NCBI GenBank assembly: GCA_018262195.1
Contig: JAGTRS010000031.1
Location: 1-46,918 of the forward strand
Reading direction: 5' to 3'
From: Pseudomonadota bacterium
GTDB lineage: Bacteria > Pseudomonadota > Gammaproteobacteria > Burkholderiales > Rhodocyclaceae
Length of the DNA stretch: 46,918 nt
Within the stretch, counting starts at the first letter, position 1. The number at the start of each line of letters is the position of its first letter. Of the stretch, positions 17,631 to 25,616 are shown piece after piece. The notes beneath the pieces are model-generated. The model saw only the letters and a program-made list of their open reading frames with translations. It was not told the DNA's origin and made no database searches. A program made the position numbers and the translations under genes.

Positions 17631-18172
17631 GATTGCAGCTCCTTCAAAAGCGGTTGATTGGCGAGCAGTTGGTTGACGCAGGCGTAGAGGGCAAGCATGG
17701 CCAGGATCGTGCCTGCCACGCTGAAATAATCGAGAGCACCGAGGTTGCGCGGCATTTCATCGGCGGCGGCCAAGGCGATGGCGGAGGACAGAAAGGCGTT
17801 GCGCACGACCAGACCCCATGAAATGCGCTGGCCGCCGGTGCCACAGCCGCATTCGAGTCTCCCCATGCCGCGCAGCAGGTTGATGGCTACTGCACCGGTG
17901 ACCACGGCCATGACGCCCAGGCCGAGCAAGACGCCGATCAGACGGGTGTTCTCGACAATCAACGCAAGGCCGGCCAGCAACTCGACCGGCGGCAGAACAC
18001 GGGCAACCAGCGCCGACCCCCGACTGCCCAGAAGGCCGTAGTTCTCGATGGCATAACGGAAAAGTTCGAGGTCGCGCAGCTTGGCCAGCGCGCCGGTGAT
18101 CAGGATGATGCCCATGGCTGCCGCTGCGGCGTGGACAATCACCGGATCAAAAAACAGACTGGTCGCTCCCAT
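17627..18172 (-). CDS. aauE: MauE-like inner-membrane maturation protein
   Basis: This 181-residue protein has four to five hydrophobic helices, with the DoxX/MauE-like start VHAAAAAMGIILITGALAKL and the central LPPVELLAGLALIVENTRL. A conserved-looking CGCGTGG follows the third helix and could take part in thiol-disulfide exchange with MauD. MauE and MauD are needed for export and folding of the TTQ subunit in methylamine dehydrogenase systems. The start is 1 bp after the large-subunit stop. Confidence 0.85.
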   Translation of the reverse strand: MGATSLFFDPVIVHAAAAAMGIILITGALAKLRDLELFRYAIENYGLLGSRGSALVARVLPPVELLAGLALIVENTRLIGVLLGLGVMAVVTGAVAINLLRGMGRLECGCGTGGQRISWGLVVRNAFLSSAIALAAADEMPRNLGALDYFSVAGTILAMLALYACVNQLLANQPLLKELQS

Positions 18173-18173
18173 C

Positions 18174-19340
18174 TCAGCGCACCTCCATGATGACCGAGGT
18201 TTCGCCGATGCCGGACATCGTACTCACCTTCGGATAATCCTTCGCTATCCGGCGAATGACGATTTCACCCTTCTCCGGATTCAGCGAATAGAGCAGCGGT
18301 GCGTCGCTCTGGCTGGCCGCCAATGAGACCGCGGCATTGGAAGGAATGCGCGCAACACGCTTCCGGCTGGCCACGTCAAAGGCCCAGATTTCCTTCGAAG
18401 GATTCTTGTGTGACCCTTCATAGCCTTGATCGTGCATGTTCACAAACAATGTGCCGCTCGCGCGATGCATGGCCGTCACCTGCATGCCGCCAGGACGCCA
18501 GCCCTGCATGCGCTCCTTCGCATCCAGCAACGTCCAGGGCGCCGTGAACGCTGGCTTTTCCCCGGACAGGCTGACCTTGTAGAGGTTGCCGTAATAGGAA
18601 ACGAAGTAGCGCTCCTCGCCAATCATTTCCGGGTGGATATAGATCGGATCCTTGTCCGGATCGAAAAAGCGGGCGCTGCGCTCTCGATTGATCGCTTGGC
18701 CAGCCCCGTCCAGCGTCACGGTGAGCAAGGTGCCATCGCCACAGATGGTGGAGAAGCGATGCCCTTTTTCCCAGGCCTGGATGGACCAGCAACCCGGTGT
18801 CTGAACTTCGCCGACAAACTTCTTGCTGTGCAGATCGACAATAGTCACTGACGTGGCGGGCGTGGCGTTCTGCACGTACAGGAAGCGGCCATCGCTGCTC
18901 GGCACCAGCATGCTGCGGTACGACACGGCCTGGGCCCGCTTGGCCGGAATGTCGATCTCGGCCTTCAGCTCCAGAGTTTCGCTGTCATGGATCTCGACGA
19001 CATCGCTACGCTGGCCGCGATACAGACGCGGGTAATAGGTCGTCGCCAGGTAAATGGCCTTGCCGTCCGGCGACACCGTGGTCAGTGCTCCGAAACCGGA
19101 CATCACCATACCCAGATAGCGCCCAACGCGGCCATCGACCACATGTACGCGACCATCGGCCATGTGATTGAAGACAAAATCGGTCACATACAGGCGATTG
19201 CCATCGGGCGGCGTCAGGCGCTCGACCTTGATTTCTTCTTCCGGCAGGGGTTCCGGCTTGCCTGGCCCGGCGAGAGCCAGCGTTGCTGCCACACTCAGTG
19301 GCAGCGCCAGCAGCCATGGCCGCTTCTTGATTTTTTCCAT
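18174..19340 (-). CDS. aauB: Aromatic amine dehydrogenase large subunit
   Basis: This 388-residue protein has a signal peptide (cleavage near ALAGPG) and a seven-bladed beta-propeller fold characteristic of the MADH/AADH alpha subunit. Segments such as DGRVHVVDGRVGRYLGMV, TTYYPRLYRGQRSDVVEIHD and FVNMHDQGYEGSHKNPSKEI match the family, where the last lines the substrate channel. It forms an alpha2beta2 enzyme with the TTQ subunit encoded 1.2 kb downstream. It is the first gene of a seven-gene operon with gaps of 1 to 11 bp or four-base overlaps. Likely substrates are phenylethylamine, tyramine or dopamine; tyramine best fits the hpa neighbours. Confidence 0.9.
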   Translation of the reverse strand: MEKIKKRPWLLALPLSVAATLALAGPGKPEPLPEEEIKVERLTPPDGNRLYVTDFVFNHMADGRVHVVDGRVGRYLGMVMSGFGALTTVSPDGKAIYLATTYYPRLYRGQRSDVVEIHDSETLELKAEIDIPAKRAQAVSYRSMLVPSSDGRFLYVQNATPATSVTIVDLHSKKFVGEVQTPGCWSIQAWEKGHRFSTICGDGTLLTVTLDGAGQAINRERSARFFDPDKDPIYIHPEMIGEERYFVSYYGNLYKVSLSGEKPAFTAPWTLLDAKERMQGWRPGGMQVTAMHRASGTLFVNMHDQGYEGSHKNPSKEIWAFDVASRKRVARIPSNAAVSLAASQSDAPLLYSLNPEKGEIVIRRIAKDYPKVSTMSGIGETSVIMEVR

Positions 19341-19377
19341 TTTCTGACCTCGATCGACTCATTCGGGAGTGTGAGAT

Positions 19378-19419
19378 CAGTATCTGGCATGCCCCTTTCC
19401 GGGCTGTATCAAGAATCGG
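19378..19419. promoter_or_regulatory. Probable AraC-type activator site and promoter of the amine dehydrogenase operon
   Basis: A 42-bp segment beginning CAGT and ending TATCAAGAATCGG is the counterpart of the element at 14367-14408. On the minus strand CCGATTCTTGATA is followed after 22 bp by GATACT, a possible -10. It starts 38 bp upstream of the aauB start codon, between that gene and the AraC gene. Confidence 0.5.
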
Positions 19420-19434
19420 AAAAAGTGAATTACT

Positions 19435-20433
19435 TCAGGAAACGTGGATGCAAGGCGTCTGAGACGGCAGTTCGCCAAACAGCTTGCGGTAATCCTGGGC
19501 GAGTTGCGACAAATGCCAGAAGCCCCAGCGAGCGGCGACGTCACCAATCGATTCGCGCTGCGGCTCGCGCACCTTTAGGGCACGACGGAAGGCATTTAGG
19601 CGAATGGCCTTAAGATAATGCTGCGGCGAGATACCGAAGACTTCCTGCGTCGCATTTTGCAGCGTGCGGCGAGTGACGCCGATTTCTTCGCAAATGTCAG
19701 TAATGCTCAGCGCGGATTCAGGTGAAGCATCAAGCAGTGAGCGAAAACGCCGAACAATACGTTCGCGATTCGGGCATACGGCATGCATTTCCGGCGCACG
19801 CGACGCCCGCAGGACATCGACCAGAACGCCGTAGAACTCTTCTTCCAGCTGGCGCAGGTTACTCGGGATCATCAGATGCTCGACGGCAACCTGCCCGCAA
19901 TCGTACACGCGACGCAGGAATTCGGTCAGCTGCCGGGTATTGGATGGGCCAATGGTCTTGCAGGAACGGCTCAGCTCGAGTTCGAGCTCATGCTGATCAA
20001 AACCCGGATCGTCGAAATTAGCGGCCATATCGCGCGGCGAGAAAACCGCCGCAATCAGGTCGAAGGATTCTGGCGTACGAATTTCGAATTCGGTGCCTGG
20101 CTCGAGAATGGCCGCCGTGTGCGTCGCCATCAGTTCGCCGCAATGGAAGCCGCTCTCGCCCGCCGTCATCAGTGTGCCGATGGCAAACACGCCATCCGGC
20201 GTACAGCCCTTCTGCAGCAGAACACGGTTGCTTGTCTCGCGGATCAGCGTGAAAGAGGGAAAGGCCATCTCCTGCAATGAGCCGCTGAAACACCCTCCGG
20301 ACAACTGATCGTATCGCTGCTCCCAGTTCTTGTAGATCAGCGCGCCAGCCTGGGCATCGACATCAACGTTTTTCAGAACTCGAGAAACGACGCGACCATG
20401 ATCGATGACGGATTCAAAAAGCTGGTTCATCAA
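19435..20433 (-). CDS. AraC family transcriptional activator, probable regulator of aromatic amine catabolism
   Basis: This 332-residue protein has an N-terminal sensing domain of about 200 residues and a C-terminal AraC double helix-turn-helix at about residues 220-325. The first HTH lies in ALSITDICEEIGVTRRTLQN and the second in IGDVAARWGFWHLSQLAQDY. The N-terminal segment WEQRYDQLSGGCFSGSLQEM is shared with AraC proteins such as EutR- and FeaR-like regulators of amine use. The gene lies 94 bp upstream of aauB on the same strand. Its promoter carries an HpaR-like operator (20469-20484), so it is probably under pathway control itself. Confidence 0.85.
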   Translation of the reverse strand: MMNQLFESVIDHGRVVSRVLKNVDVDAQAGALIYKNWEQRYDQLSGGCFSGSLQEMAFPSFTLIRETSNRVLLQKGCTPDGVFAIGTLMTAGESGFHCGELMATHTAAILEPGTEFEIRTPESFDLIAAVFSPRDMAANFDDPGFDQHELELELSRSCKTIGPSNTRQLTEFLRRVYDCGQVAVEHLMIPSNLRQLEEEFYGVLVDVLRASRAPEMHAVCPNRERIVRRFRSLLDASPESALSITDICEEIGVTRRTLQNATQEVFGISPQHYLKAIRLNAFRRALKVREPQRESIGDVAARWGFWHLSQLAQDYRKLFGELPSQTPCIHVS

Positions 20434-20468
20434 AGTTCTCCGGGGGCAAGTAACGGCCGCAACTAATT

Positions 20469-20503
20469 CGTTAATATATTAGCGTAAAGTACACAATAGT
20501 CAA
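20469..20503 (-). promoter_or_regulatory. Promoter of the AraC gene with overlapping HpaR-like palindrome
   Basis: On the minus strand TTGACT (20498-20503) is followed after 16 bp by TAATAT (20476-20481). The near-perfect palindrome CGTTAATATATTAGCG (20469-20484) covers the -10. This places the activator of the amine operon under the same presumed repressor as the hpa genes. Confidence 0.65.
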
Positions 20504-20757
20504 CGCGTTCTATAACTCGTAACTTTTAACCATTGTCTTAACCGCTGTTTGCGTGACAACAAAGCAAGCCTTGTGCCGCCCAGCCCATCAACTTCACAAT
20601 CAACCGTAAGGCATTGATTGTTCGTCAGGTACAGGGTGCCGCTCCAAGAACGGCTGCGGTCCTCCGCCTTCCGGACGCACCACCAATGCGCACGACCGCC
20701 CCCTTTCGGTTCATGGCATCGATGCAATCACCCTGGTAAATCGCCATCCTTTCGGAC

Positions 20758-20784
20758 AACAAAAAGGCCGCGAAATTCGCGGCC
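20758..20784 (-). terminator. Rho-independent terminator of the phenol hydroxylase operon
   Basis: A perfect inverted repeat GGCCGCGAA/TTCGCGGCC (20766-20784) is followed on the minus strand by TTTTTGTTG. It lies 42 bp after the reductase gene stop. Confidence 0.88.
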
Positions 20785-20826
20785 GTAGAATACGCACTCA
20801 GGTTGCGTAGTGGTGTAGAAAAATGC

Positions 20827-21888
20827 CTAGACCCGCTTGAATAGGGGACTGCGCACCTGCTGAGCATCCGCGGCCGAGAAGAATTTCTCGGTGTAGATGT
20901 CGCGCTCGAAAAGGCGGCCCTGCATGAGCGTCGTGATGCAGGCATCGATCATGACGGGCGGGCCACAGAGATAGGCTTTGTTGCCACGGAAATCGTTGTC
21001 GAAATGGGCTTTGGCCGCGTCATGCACGAAGCCGCGGAAACCGGTCCAGCCGCTGTCGGCCGGCTCGTCATTCAAGGCCGGGACGTAGGTGAAGTTCGGG
21101 TGCTTCGCCGCGAGATCGACGAATTCCTGGTGGTAATACAGTTCTGCCTGGTTGCGCGCGCCGTAGACCAGCGTGATCGGCAGTTCGCTGCCCTCCTCCA
21201 GCAGATCGAGCAGCATGGCCCGCGGGCTGGACAGGCCGGAACCGCCAGCCATGAACAGGGACGGCACATTGGCCGACTTGTGCACGAAGAAGCGGCCGTA
21301 GGGGCCGGAGACGGTGATCTGGTCGCCGACCTTGAGTTCGTTGTGGATCCAGGTGGTGCCGGCGCCGCCGGGAACGATACGGATATTGAGTTCGATCTCG
21401 TTGCCGGTCGACGGCGGATTGGCCAGCGAAAAGGCACGATGACCCAGATCGTTCGGCAGGTTCATGTTGACGTACTGGCCGGCCTGAAAATCGAGCACCG
21501 CGTCGTTGTCGAGCTTGATCCAGATGCCCTTGATGGTCGGCGTCAGGTTCTCGATGCGGCTGACCACGCCAGGGAAGTCGCGCACGGGAATATCACGGGC
21601 GTCCTCGTCGATTTCCATCTCGACTTCGATGGTCATGTCGGATTCTAGGCGGGCGCAGCAGGCAAGTGCCTTGCCCTCTTCCCGCTCGTAGTCCATCAAG
21701 GCAAAATTGGACGAGTTGCCGTGATCGACTTCACCGTCGGTGATGCACACCTTGCAGGTGGCGCAATAGCCCTGGCCACAGGCGTGCGGCAGGTAGATGC
21801 CGGCACGCAATGCGGCATCAAGGATGGTCTGGCCATCTTCGACCTCGATCGTCCGGCCGAGCGGCTCGATGCTCAGTTCGTAGCTCAT
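20827..21888 (-). CDS. dmpP: Phenol hydroxylase reductase component (DmpP type)
   Basis: The start MSYELSIEPLG at 21888 has GGAG 8 bp upstream and gives 353 residues, the length I recall for DmpP of Pseudomonas CF600. The protein has an N-terminal plant-type [2Fe-2S] domain (CGQGYCATCKVC with a later Cys), an FAD domain with RAFSLANPP, and an NAD domain with SLFMAGGSGLSSPRAML. It passes electrons from NADH through FAD and the iron-sulfur centre to the diiron oxygenase. It is the last gene of the operon. Unlike classical dmp operons, no ferredoxin (dmpQ) or catechol 2,3-dioxygenase (dmpB) gene follows. Confidence 0.94.
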   Translation of the reverse strand: MSYELSIEPLGRTIEVEDGQTILDAALRAGIYLPHACGQGYCATCKVCITDGEVDHGNSSNFALMDYEREEGKALACCARLESDMTIEVEMEIDEDARDIPVRDFPGVVSRIENLTPTIKGIWIKLDNDAVLDFQAGQYVNMNLPNDLGHRAFSLANPPSTGNEIELNIRIVPGGAGTTWIHNELKVGDQITVSGPYGRFFVHKSANVPSLFMAGGSGLSSPRAMLLDLLEEGSELPITLVYGARNQAELYYHQEFVDLAAKHPNFTYVPALNDEPADSGWTGFRGFVHDAAKAHFDNDFRGNKAYLCGPPVMIDACITTLMQGRLFERDIYTEKFFSAADAQQVRSPLFKRV

Positions 21889-21954
21889 GTTTTTATCTCC
21901 GCGGGGTGAAACCGGGCTACCGCGCGGAGACTCCGCGCGGCGCACCGTTTGTTT

Positions 21955-22314
21955 TTAGTAGCCAGTGCCGGCGATGCCATCGAGGCCCGGCGTCCGGAAA
22001 CGGATCAAGTCCTTGTGGCCGATGCCGTTTTCCTGGAGGCTCTTGTTGCGGTCCGGCGTGAAGGGCGTGCTGCCGTTTTGCCAGACGACGGTATTCCAGT
22101 CGATCTTCGCCCAGTCCGGGTGATAGCTGAAACAGGCCGCCATTTCGTCCAGCACAGCCGAGAACGGCGTGTCCGGCTTCATGGCCAGCACGAAGGGACG
22201 CGAGAACATGCGGTGGCGCTCCCAGTTCACGTACAGCAACTGGCGGCCCTTGTAGTTCTCGACCGCATCGCGCGACTTGAACTCGTACGGTGCGAGGGTT
22301 TTCAACATCGTCAT
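21955..22314 (-). CDS. dmpO: Phenol hydroxylase gamma subunit (DmpO type)
   Basis: The start MTMLKTLAPYEF at 22314 has AAGGAG 6 bp upstream and gives 119 residues, the usual DmpO length. The open frame extends 50 codons further into dmpN in another phase, without support. Typical segments are YVNWERHRMFSRPFVLAM and WNTVVWQNGSTPFTPD. It forms the hydroxylase (alpha-beta-gamma)2 with DmpN and DmpL. The gene starts 10 bp after dmpN. Confidence 0.92.
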   Translation of the reverse strand: MTMLKTLAPYEFKSRDAVENYKGRQLLYVNWERHRMFSRPFVLAMKPDTPFSAVLDEMAACFSYHPDWAKIDWNTVVWQNGSTPFTPDRNKSLQENGIGHKDLIRFRTPGLDGIAGTGY

Positions 22315-22324
22315 GGCTGTCTCC

Positions 22325-23869
22325 TTAATTTTTCGTGGCCTGCTCGCGCCATTGCGCGAAGTTCTTCTGGTCTTCGGAGCCGTTGAAGTCGCCGAGGGCG
22401 CGCTTGTCGAGCTTCCAGTAGCCGAGCATGTCCTGGCCCGGCTTGAAGTCCGGCGCATTGACATCGACGCCGTCCGGCTCGCAGTTGCCCTGCAGCACCT
22501 GGTGCGAGGAGATGAAGGTCTGGATGTACTTCTCCGGCTCGTTGTCGAAGATTTCCTTGCAGTGGTCGGAACAGGTGTGGAACTTCTCGCCCTTGTAGAT
22601 CGACTCGCGGAAGCACATTTCCATCGGGTCGCCCGGCTCGTTGAACTTCATGGTGCTGACGCAGACCTGGCAGTTCATCGGCGCCGTCTTGTTGTCGAAG
22701 CGGTTGCCGGCCTTTTCCTGCTGGTCGAAATATTCCAGCACCGGACGGTAGTACTGGTCGAAGGTGTTGGGATACTTCTCGGACAACCAGTCCATTTCTT
22801 CGGGGGTCGGAATCCAGGTGTGGAACGGGGTAGCCTGCGGCTTCATGTAGAAGCCGATCCACGACTGGTGCGAGACGTGCTCCTTTTCCTCGATGGTCTG
22901 GCTGAAACACTTCGGAATGGTGATGCCGTAGCGGGCGAGGTCCTTGAACAGCGCCCCGCCGTTGTCCTCGACGTACATCTCCCAGGCTTCCTTGAAGCTC
23001 ATGATGCGCTTGGGCAGCATGTAGTCCATCATCATGCCGACCGAAGCCAGCTTGCGCGTACCGCGCCAGGTCCATTTGTCGATCCAGCGCTGGACGATGG
23101 GCAGGTTGTCCGGGTCTTGTTCGAGCATGAACTTGATGCATTCCAGGCCGAGCGTCATGTGCCGCGCTTCGTCGGACTGGGCCGAGAAGCCGACGGTCAT
23201 CGCCGCCATGTCGCCGTTGTAGGCGGCACCGGAAATGAACGGCACGAACAGGATGTTGGTCAGCACGTATTCGAAGGCGAAGCCGATGGCGACCATGAAT
23301 TCAAAGGGGCCGGCGGTGATGGCGTCGTCGAAGAAGGACTTGCCGTCGGACAGGTACCACATGCGGGATTGCTGGTGGGCGAACTCGTCCATCCCGTTGT
23401 AGTACTTGTTGTAGTTGGAGATCGAGTGGATCTGGGTCTGGAAGTGACGGTACTCATCCACGGCCTGCATCTGACAGGCAACGCGCGGACCGGCGCCGTT
23501 CATCTGCCGGCCCATCATCGAGAAGCCGCGGGCGGCCATCAGTTCGAGCGGGGGCGTCGAGCCGAGGAAGAGCTTCAAGACGTTGATATAGCGGGCATCG
23601 GTGACCGACAGGTGGCCGTTGTTCTGATTGAAGCCGTCGAGGATGGCGTACAGCTTGCGCTCCTTCTCGGACTGGTACTTCCAGTAGGCGTCCATGGTCA
23701 GGCGGAACGGGTCTTCCCACTTGTCCCAGTCGTGAATCTTGATGCCTTCATAGGTCGTCTGCGGGAAGACGTCCTCCGGTTTCTGGTAGGTCGTATCCCA
23801 GGCCAGATCGCGGGTCATCAGGCTGTAGCGCTCCTTGAGGCCGAGCTTCTTGGCAACTTTCATATCCAT
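22325..23869 (-). CDS. dmpN: Phenol hydroxylase alpha subunit, diiron oxygenase (DmpN type)
   Basis: This 514-residue protein is the catalytic subunit of a bacterial multicomponent monooxygenase. Diiron ligands are visible as Glu109 (PPLEL), Glu139 and His142 (DEYRH), probably Glu200 (GFAFEY), and Glu234 and His237 (DEARH), each shifted by about three from the published phenol hydroxylase numbering. A C-terminal zinc-type cluster of cysteines (MNCQVC and HTCSDHC) is also typical. It hydroxylates a phenol ring ortho to the OH. Here the genetic context (hpaA, hpaR, hpaDEG) suggests that the substrate is 4-hydroxyphenylacetate or tyramine rather than free phenol. Pocket residues cannot settle this without a model. 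Confidence 0.95.
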   Translation of the reverse strand: MDMKVAKKLGLKERYSLMTRDLAWDTTYQKPEDVFPQTTYEGIKIHDWDKWEDPFRLTMDAYWKYQSEKERKLYAILDGFNQNNGHLSVTDARYINVLKLFLGSTPPLELMAARGFSMMGRQMNGAGPRVACQMQAVDEYRHFQTQIHSISNYNKYYNGMDEFAHQQSRMWYLSDGKSFFDDAITAGPFEFMVAIGFAFEYVLTNILFVPFISGAAYNGDMAAMTVGFSAQSDEARHMTLGLECIKFMLEQDPDNLPIVQRWIDKWTWRGTRKLASVGMMMDYMLPKRIMSFKEAWEMYVEDNGGALFKDLARYGITIPKCFSQTIEEKEHVSHQSWIGFYMKPQATPFHTWIPTPEEMDWLSEKYPNTFDQYYRPVLEYFDQQEKAGNRFDNKTAPMNCQVCVSTMKFNEPGDPMEMCFRESIYKGEKFHTCSDHCKEIFDNEPEKYIQTFISSHQVLQGNCEPDGVDVNAPDFKPGQDMLGYWKLDKRALGDFNGSEDQKNFAQWREQATKN

Positions 23870-23894
23870 GGTGTTCTCTCCTTGGGGGCCGGAA

Positions 23895-24164
23895 TCAGGA
23901 ATTCCAGCTCAGGGTGAATTCGTCGTCGGTCTCGTCGAGGTGACCGGAAATGGTGATCAGGTGCAGTTGCAGTTCCTGCAGATCGAACGAGCGTCCCATC
24001 TTCTCTTCGACGGTCTCGCGTTTGATGACCAGGCGGTTCGGCACGTCGATCTTCACCATCGACGGCTGGTCATCGACCATGGCGCCCGGGTTGTCTTCGA
24101 GAATGGCTTCGACGATGCAGCGCGATTCGTCGTTCTTCTGGAATGCGATAAATGCGTTGGACAT
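23895..24164 (-). CDS. dmpM: Phenol hydroxylase effector/regulatory protein (DmpM type)
   Basis: This 89-residue protein lacks cofactors. MSNAFIAFQKNDESRCIVEA and DNPGAMVDDQPSMVKIDVP are typical of the MmoB/DmpM effector family, which binds the hydroxylase and tunes oxygen activation. AAGGAAG lies 4 bp before the ATG. The gene is placed between dmpL and dmpN, as in known operons. Confidence 0.93.
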   Translation of the reverse strand: MSNAFIAFQKNDESRCIVEAILEDNPGAMVDDQPSMVKIDVPNRLVIKRETVEEKMGRSFDLQELQLHLITISGHLDETDDEFTLSWNS

Positions 24165-24174
24165 GCGGCTTCCT

Positions 24175-25167
24175 TTACAGGGTGATGCCGGCCTTGGCGG
24201 CGCGGGTGTTCAGGTTCTGGACCAGTTCGGCCATGATGGCGTCGGCTTCGGTACCGAAAGCCAGTTGGGCGACCGGCTTGAGCGCCACGACGGCACGGTC
24301 ACGCCAGTGTTTGATCCACTCGGCGAGCTTGGCCTTGTTGTCGGCGTTGTCGGTTGCAGTCGCCTTGAGGACGGCATCCAGCCACTTCGTCGTTTCGCCG
24401 AACCACTCGCGCTGGAAGCGGGTCAGCATCGAGAACACCGGGCTGTAGGCGGCATTCAGCTTTTCGTTGAAACGCTCGTAGATGAGCGGGTAAAGCAGAC
24501 CTTCCAGCGCGAAATCCTGGGCGACCAGCACTTCGAACCAGTCCTTCTCGACCATCAGGTCTTCGACGTAGCGGCGCAGCTCCTGCCATTCGGCGCCATT
24601 CAGCCAGGCGGCCTTGGCGTCGGTCAGGGCATCGAGATCGTTGAAGGCCATGCCGAGGCGCGTCACGTACTGGGCGACGCCGAGCTGGTCCATCGAGGCG
24701 TAGCAGGCGGCCTGCGAGATGGCGATGCCGTAGCCGTAGGAAGAAACGTAGGCCTTGTTCAGGTTGGAAGCCCAGGCGACGTGGCGCAATGGCAGAAACA
24801 CCTTGAGTGCCTCGTCCTTGCCGGCAGCAGGATAGGCGGCCGCCAGACCGAGTTCATCGACCAGATCGAAGTCGCCCTCGGCCACTTCCTGCATCCGGCC
24901 GCGCGCCAGCGTCCAGGCGCCGTAGTAGTACTGGCGCGGGTCCTTCAGCGCGTACCAGTCCTTCATGGTGATCTGGGTGCGCGTGGTATCGAAAATCTCG
25001 TACTGCGGTTCCCAGGTCGGACGGTAGTGGTAGTTCTCGACCGGCTGCAGGTCCATCGTCGCTTCGATGTAGCGCGAAGCCGGCTTGTCGGCGCCCATGC
25101 GGCGGGCCAGGTGGCCAAAGGTCTGGCGCAGCGGTGTGATGCTGACCGTCCTCAAATCTATTGCCAT
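24175..25167 (-). CDS. dmpL: Phenol hydroxylase beta subunit (DmpL type)
   Basis: This 330-residue protein is homologous to the beta subunit, which has the ferritin-like helical fold without iron ligands. Recognisable parts are the N-terminal YIEATMDLQPVENYHYRPTW and the central DALTDAKAAWLNGAEWQELR. It pairs with DmpN. It lies 62 bp downstream of dmpK, the only large gap in the operon, and most of that gap is a copy of the dispersed repeat. Confidence 0.93.
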   Translation of the reverse strand: MAIDLRTVSITPLRQTFGHLARRMGADKPASRYIEATMDLQPVENYHYRPTWEPQYEIFDTTRTQITMKDWYALKDPRQYYYGAWTLARGRMQEVAEGDFDLVDELGLAAAYPAAGKDEALKVFLPLRHVAWASNLNKAYVSSYGYGIAISQAACYASMDQLGVAQYVTRLGMAFNDLDALTDAKAAWLNGAEWQELRRYVEDLMVEKDWFEVLVAQDFALEGLLYPLIYERFNEKLNAAYSPVFSMLTRFQREWFGETTKWLDAVLKATATDNADNKAKLAEWIKHWRDRAVVALKPVAQLAFGTEADAIMAELVQNLNTRAAKAGITL

Positions 25168-25193
25168 GCTTGTCTCCTTAAAAATCGGTTTCC

Positions 25194-25228
25194 ACGGTCA
25201 ACCGGGAAAAATGCCCAAAATCGAAATG
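25194..25228. repeat. Dispersed 35-bp repeat, copy 2, between dmpK and dmpL
   Basis: Reads ACGGTCAACCGGGAAAAAT then GCCCAAAATCGAAATG on the plus strand. It starts 26 bp upstream of the dmpL start and ends one base before the dmpK stop codon at 25230. Confidence 0.8.
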
Positions 25229-25229
25229 T

Positions 25230-25496
25230 TTAGCGAAAGCGCTGGTGCGTCGCCTGATGCAGGTTCCAGTGAAAATCGGCGTCGGCTGCGTCGGCATCGA
25301 CGGCGGTGGCTTTCCCGTCGGTCAGGAACTCGACGCTGTTGGCCTTGCAGAATTCGTCAAAGGCCGCCTTGGGCATGACCAGCTCGGCCGCGACATCGGG
25401 ATCCCCCACGGCGAATTCGAATTCGATCAGGCCGTTGGGCAGTGTGCGCATGACGCGCACAAACTTGCGCGTGATGTCGAAATTGCTTTCTGCCAT
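25230..25496 (-). CDS. dmpK: Phenol hydroxylase assembly protein (DmpK type)
   Basis: This 88-residue protein matches DmpK/PoxR: FVRVMRTLPNGLIEFEFAVGDP near the N-terminus and MPKAAFDEFCKANSVEFL in the middle. DmpK is not part of the active complex and helps iron insertion into, or activation of, the apo-hydroxylase. It is the first gene of the operon and lies about 120 bp downstream of hpaA on the same strand. Confidence 0.9.
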   Translation of the reverse strand: MAESNFDITRKFVRVMRTLPNGLIEFEFAVGDPDVAAELVMPKAAFDEFCKANSVEFLTDGKATAVDADAADADFHWNLHQATHQRFR

Positions 25497-25554
25497 GTCG
25501 TCTCACTCCATATGTGGCGCAGTGAATGCCGCGCTCTGATGAGACGTATTAAGC

Positions 25555-25578
25555 CATTCACTAAGATATTAATGAATG
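25555..25578. promoter_or_regulatory. HpaR-like operator upstream of the phenol hydroxylase operon
   Basis: A 24-bp near-perfect palindrome with arms CATTCA/TGAATG around CACTAAGATATTAATG. It lies about 60-80 bp upstream of the dmpK start. No good -35 hexamer precedes it on the minus strand, which fits a promoter needing an activator such as HpaA. No -24/-12 element was found. Confidence 0.6.
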
Positions 25579-25616
25579 GACGTTTAGGGAAATGACTTGT
25601 ACTTTTCGTAACCCGG

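Larger units (their letters stand above)
20434..20826. other. Intergenic region between the AraC gene and the phenol hydroxylase operon
   Basis: About 390 bases. It holds the AraC promoter/operator at the low-coordinate end and the terminator of the phenol hydroxylase operon near 20770. Between them (20510-20755) I see no convincing gene. An open frame on the minus strand (20500-20727) overlaps the promoter and has no family resemblance. Confidence 0.6.

Noticed and set aside
20500..20727. Minus-strand open frame of 75 codons upstream of the AraC gene
   Set aside because: It overlaps the likely AraC promoter, lacks a ribosome site and has a composition unlike a folded protein.
22277..23917. 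Plus-strand open frame (546 codons) opposite dmpN
   Set aside because: Antisense shadow of a strongly conserved gene; composition is dominated by Val, His, Asp and Leu with no motifs.
25497..25616. Possible sigma-54 promoter GGCATTCACTGC before dmpK
   Set aside because: The GG and GC are separated by 8 bases rather than the required 10, and there is no activator gene of the DmpR type nearby.
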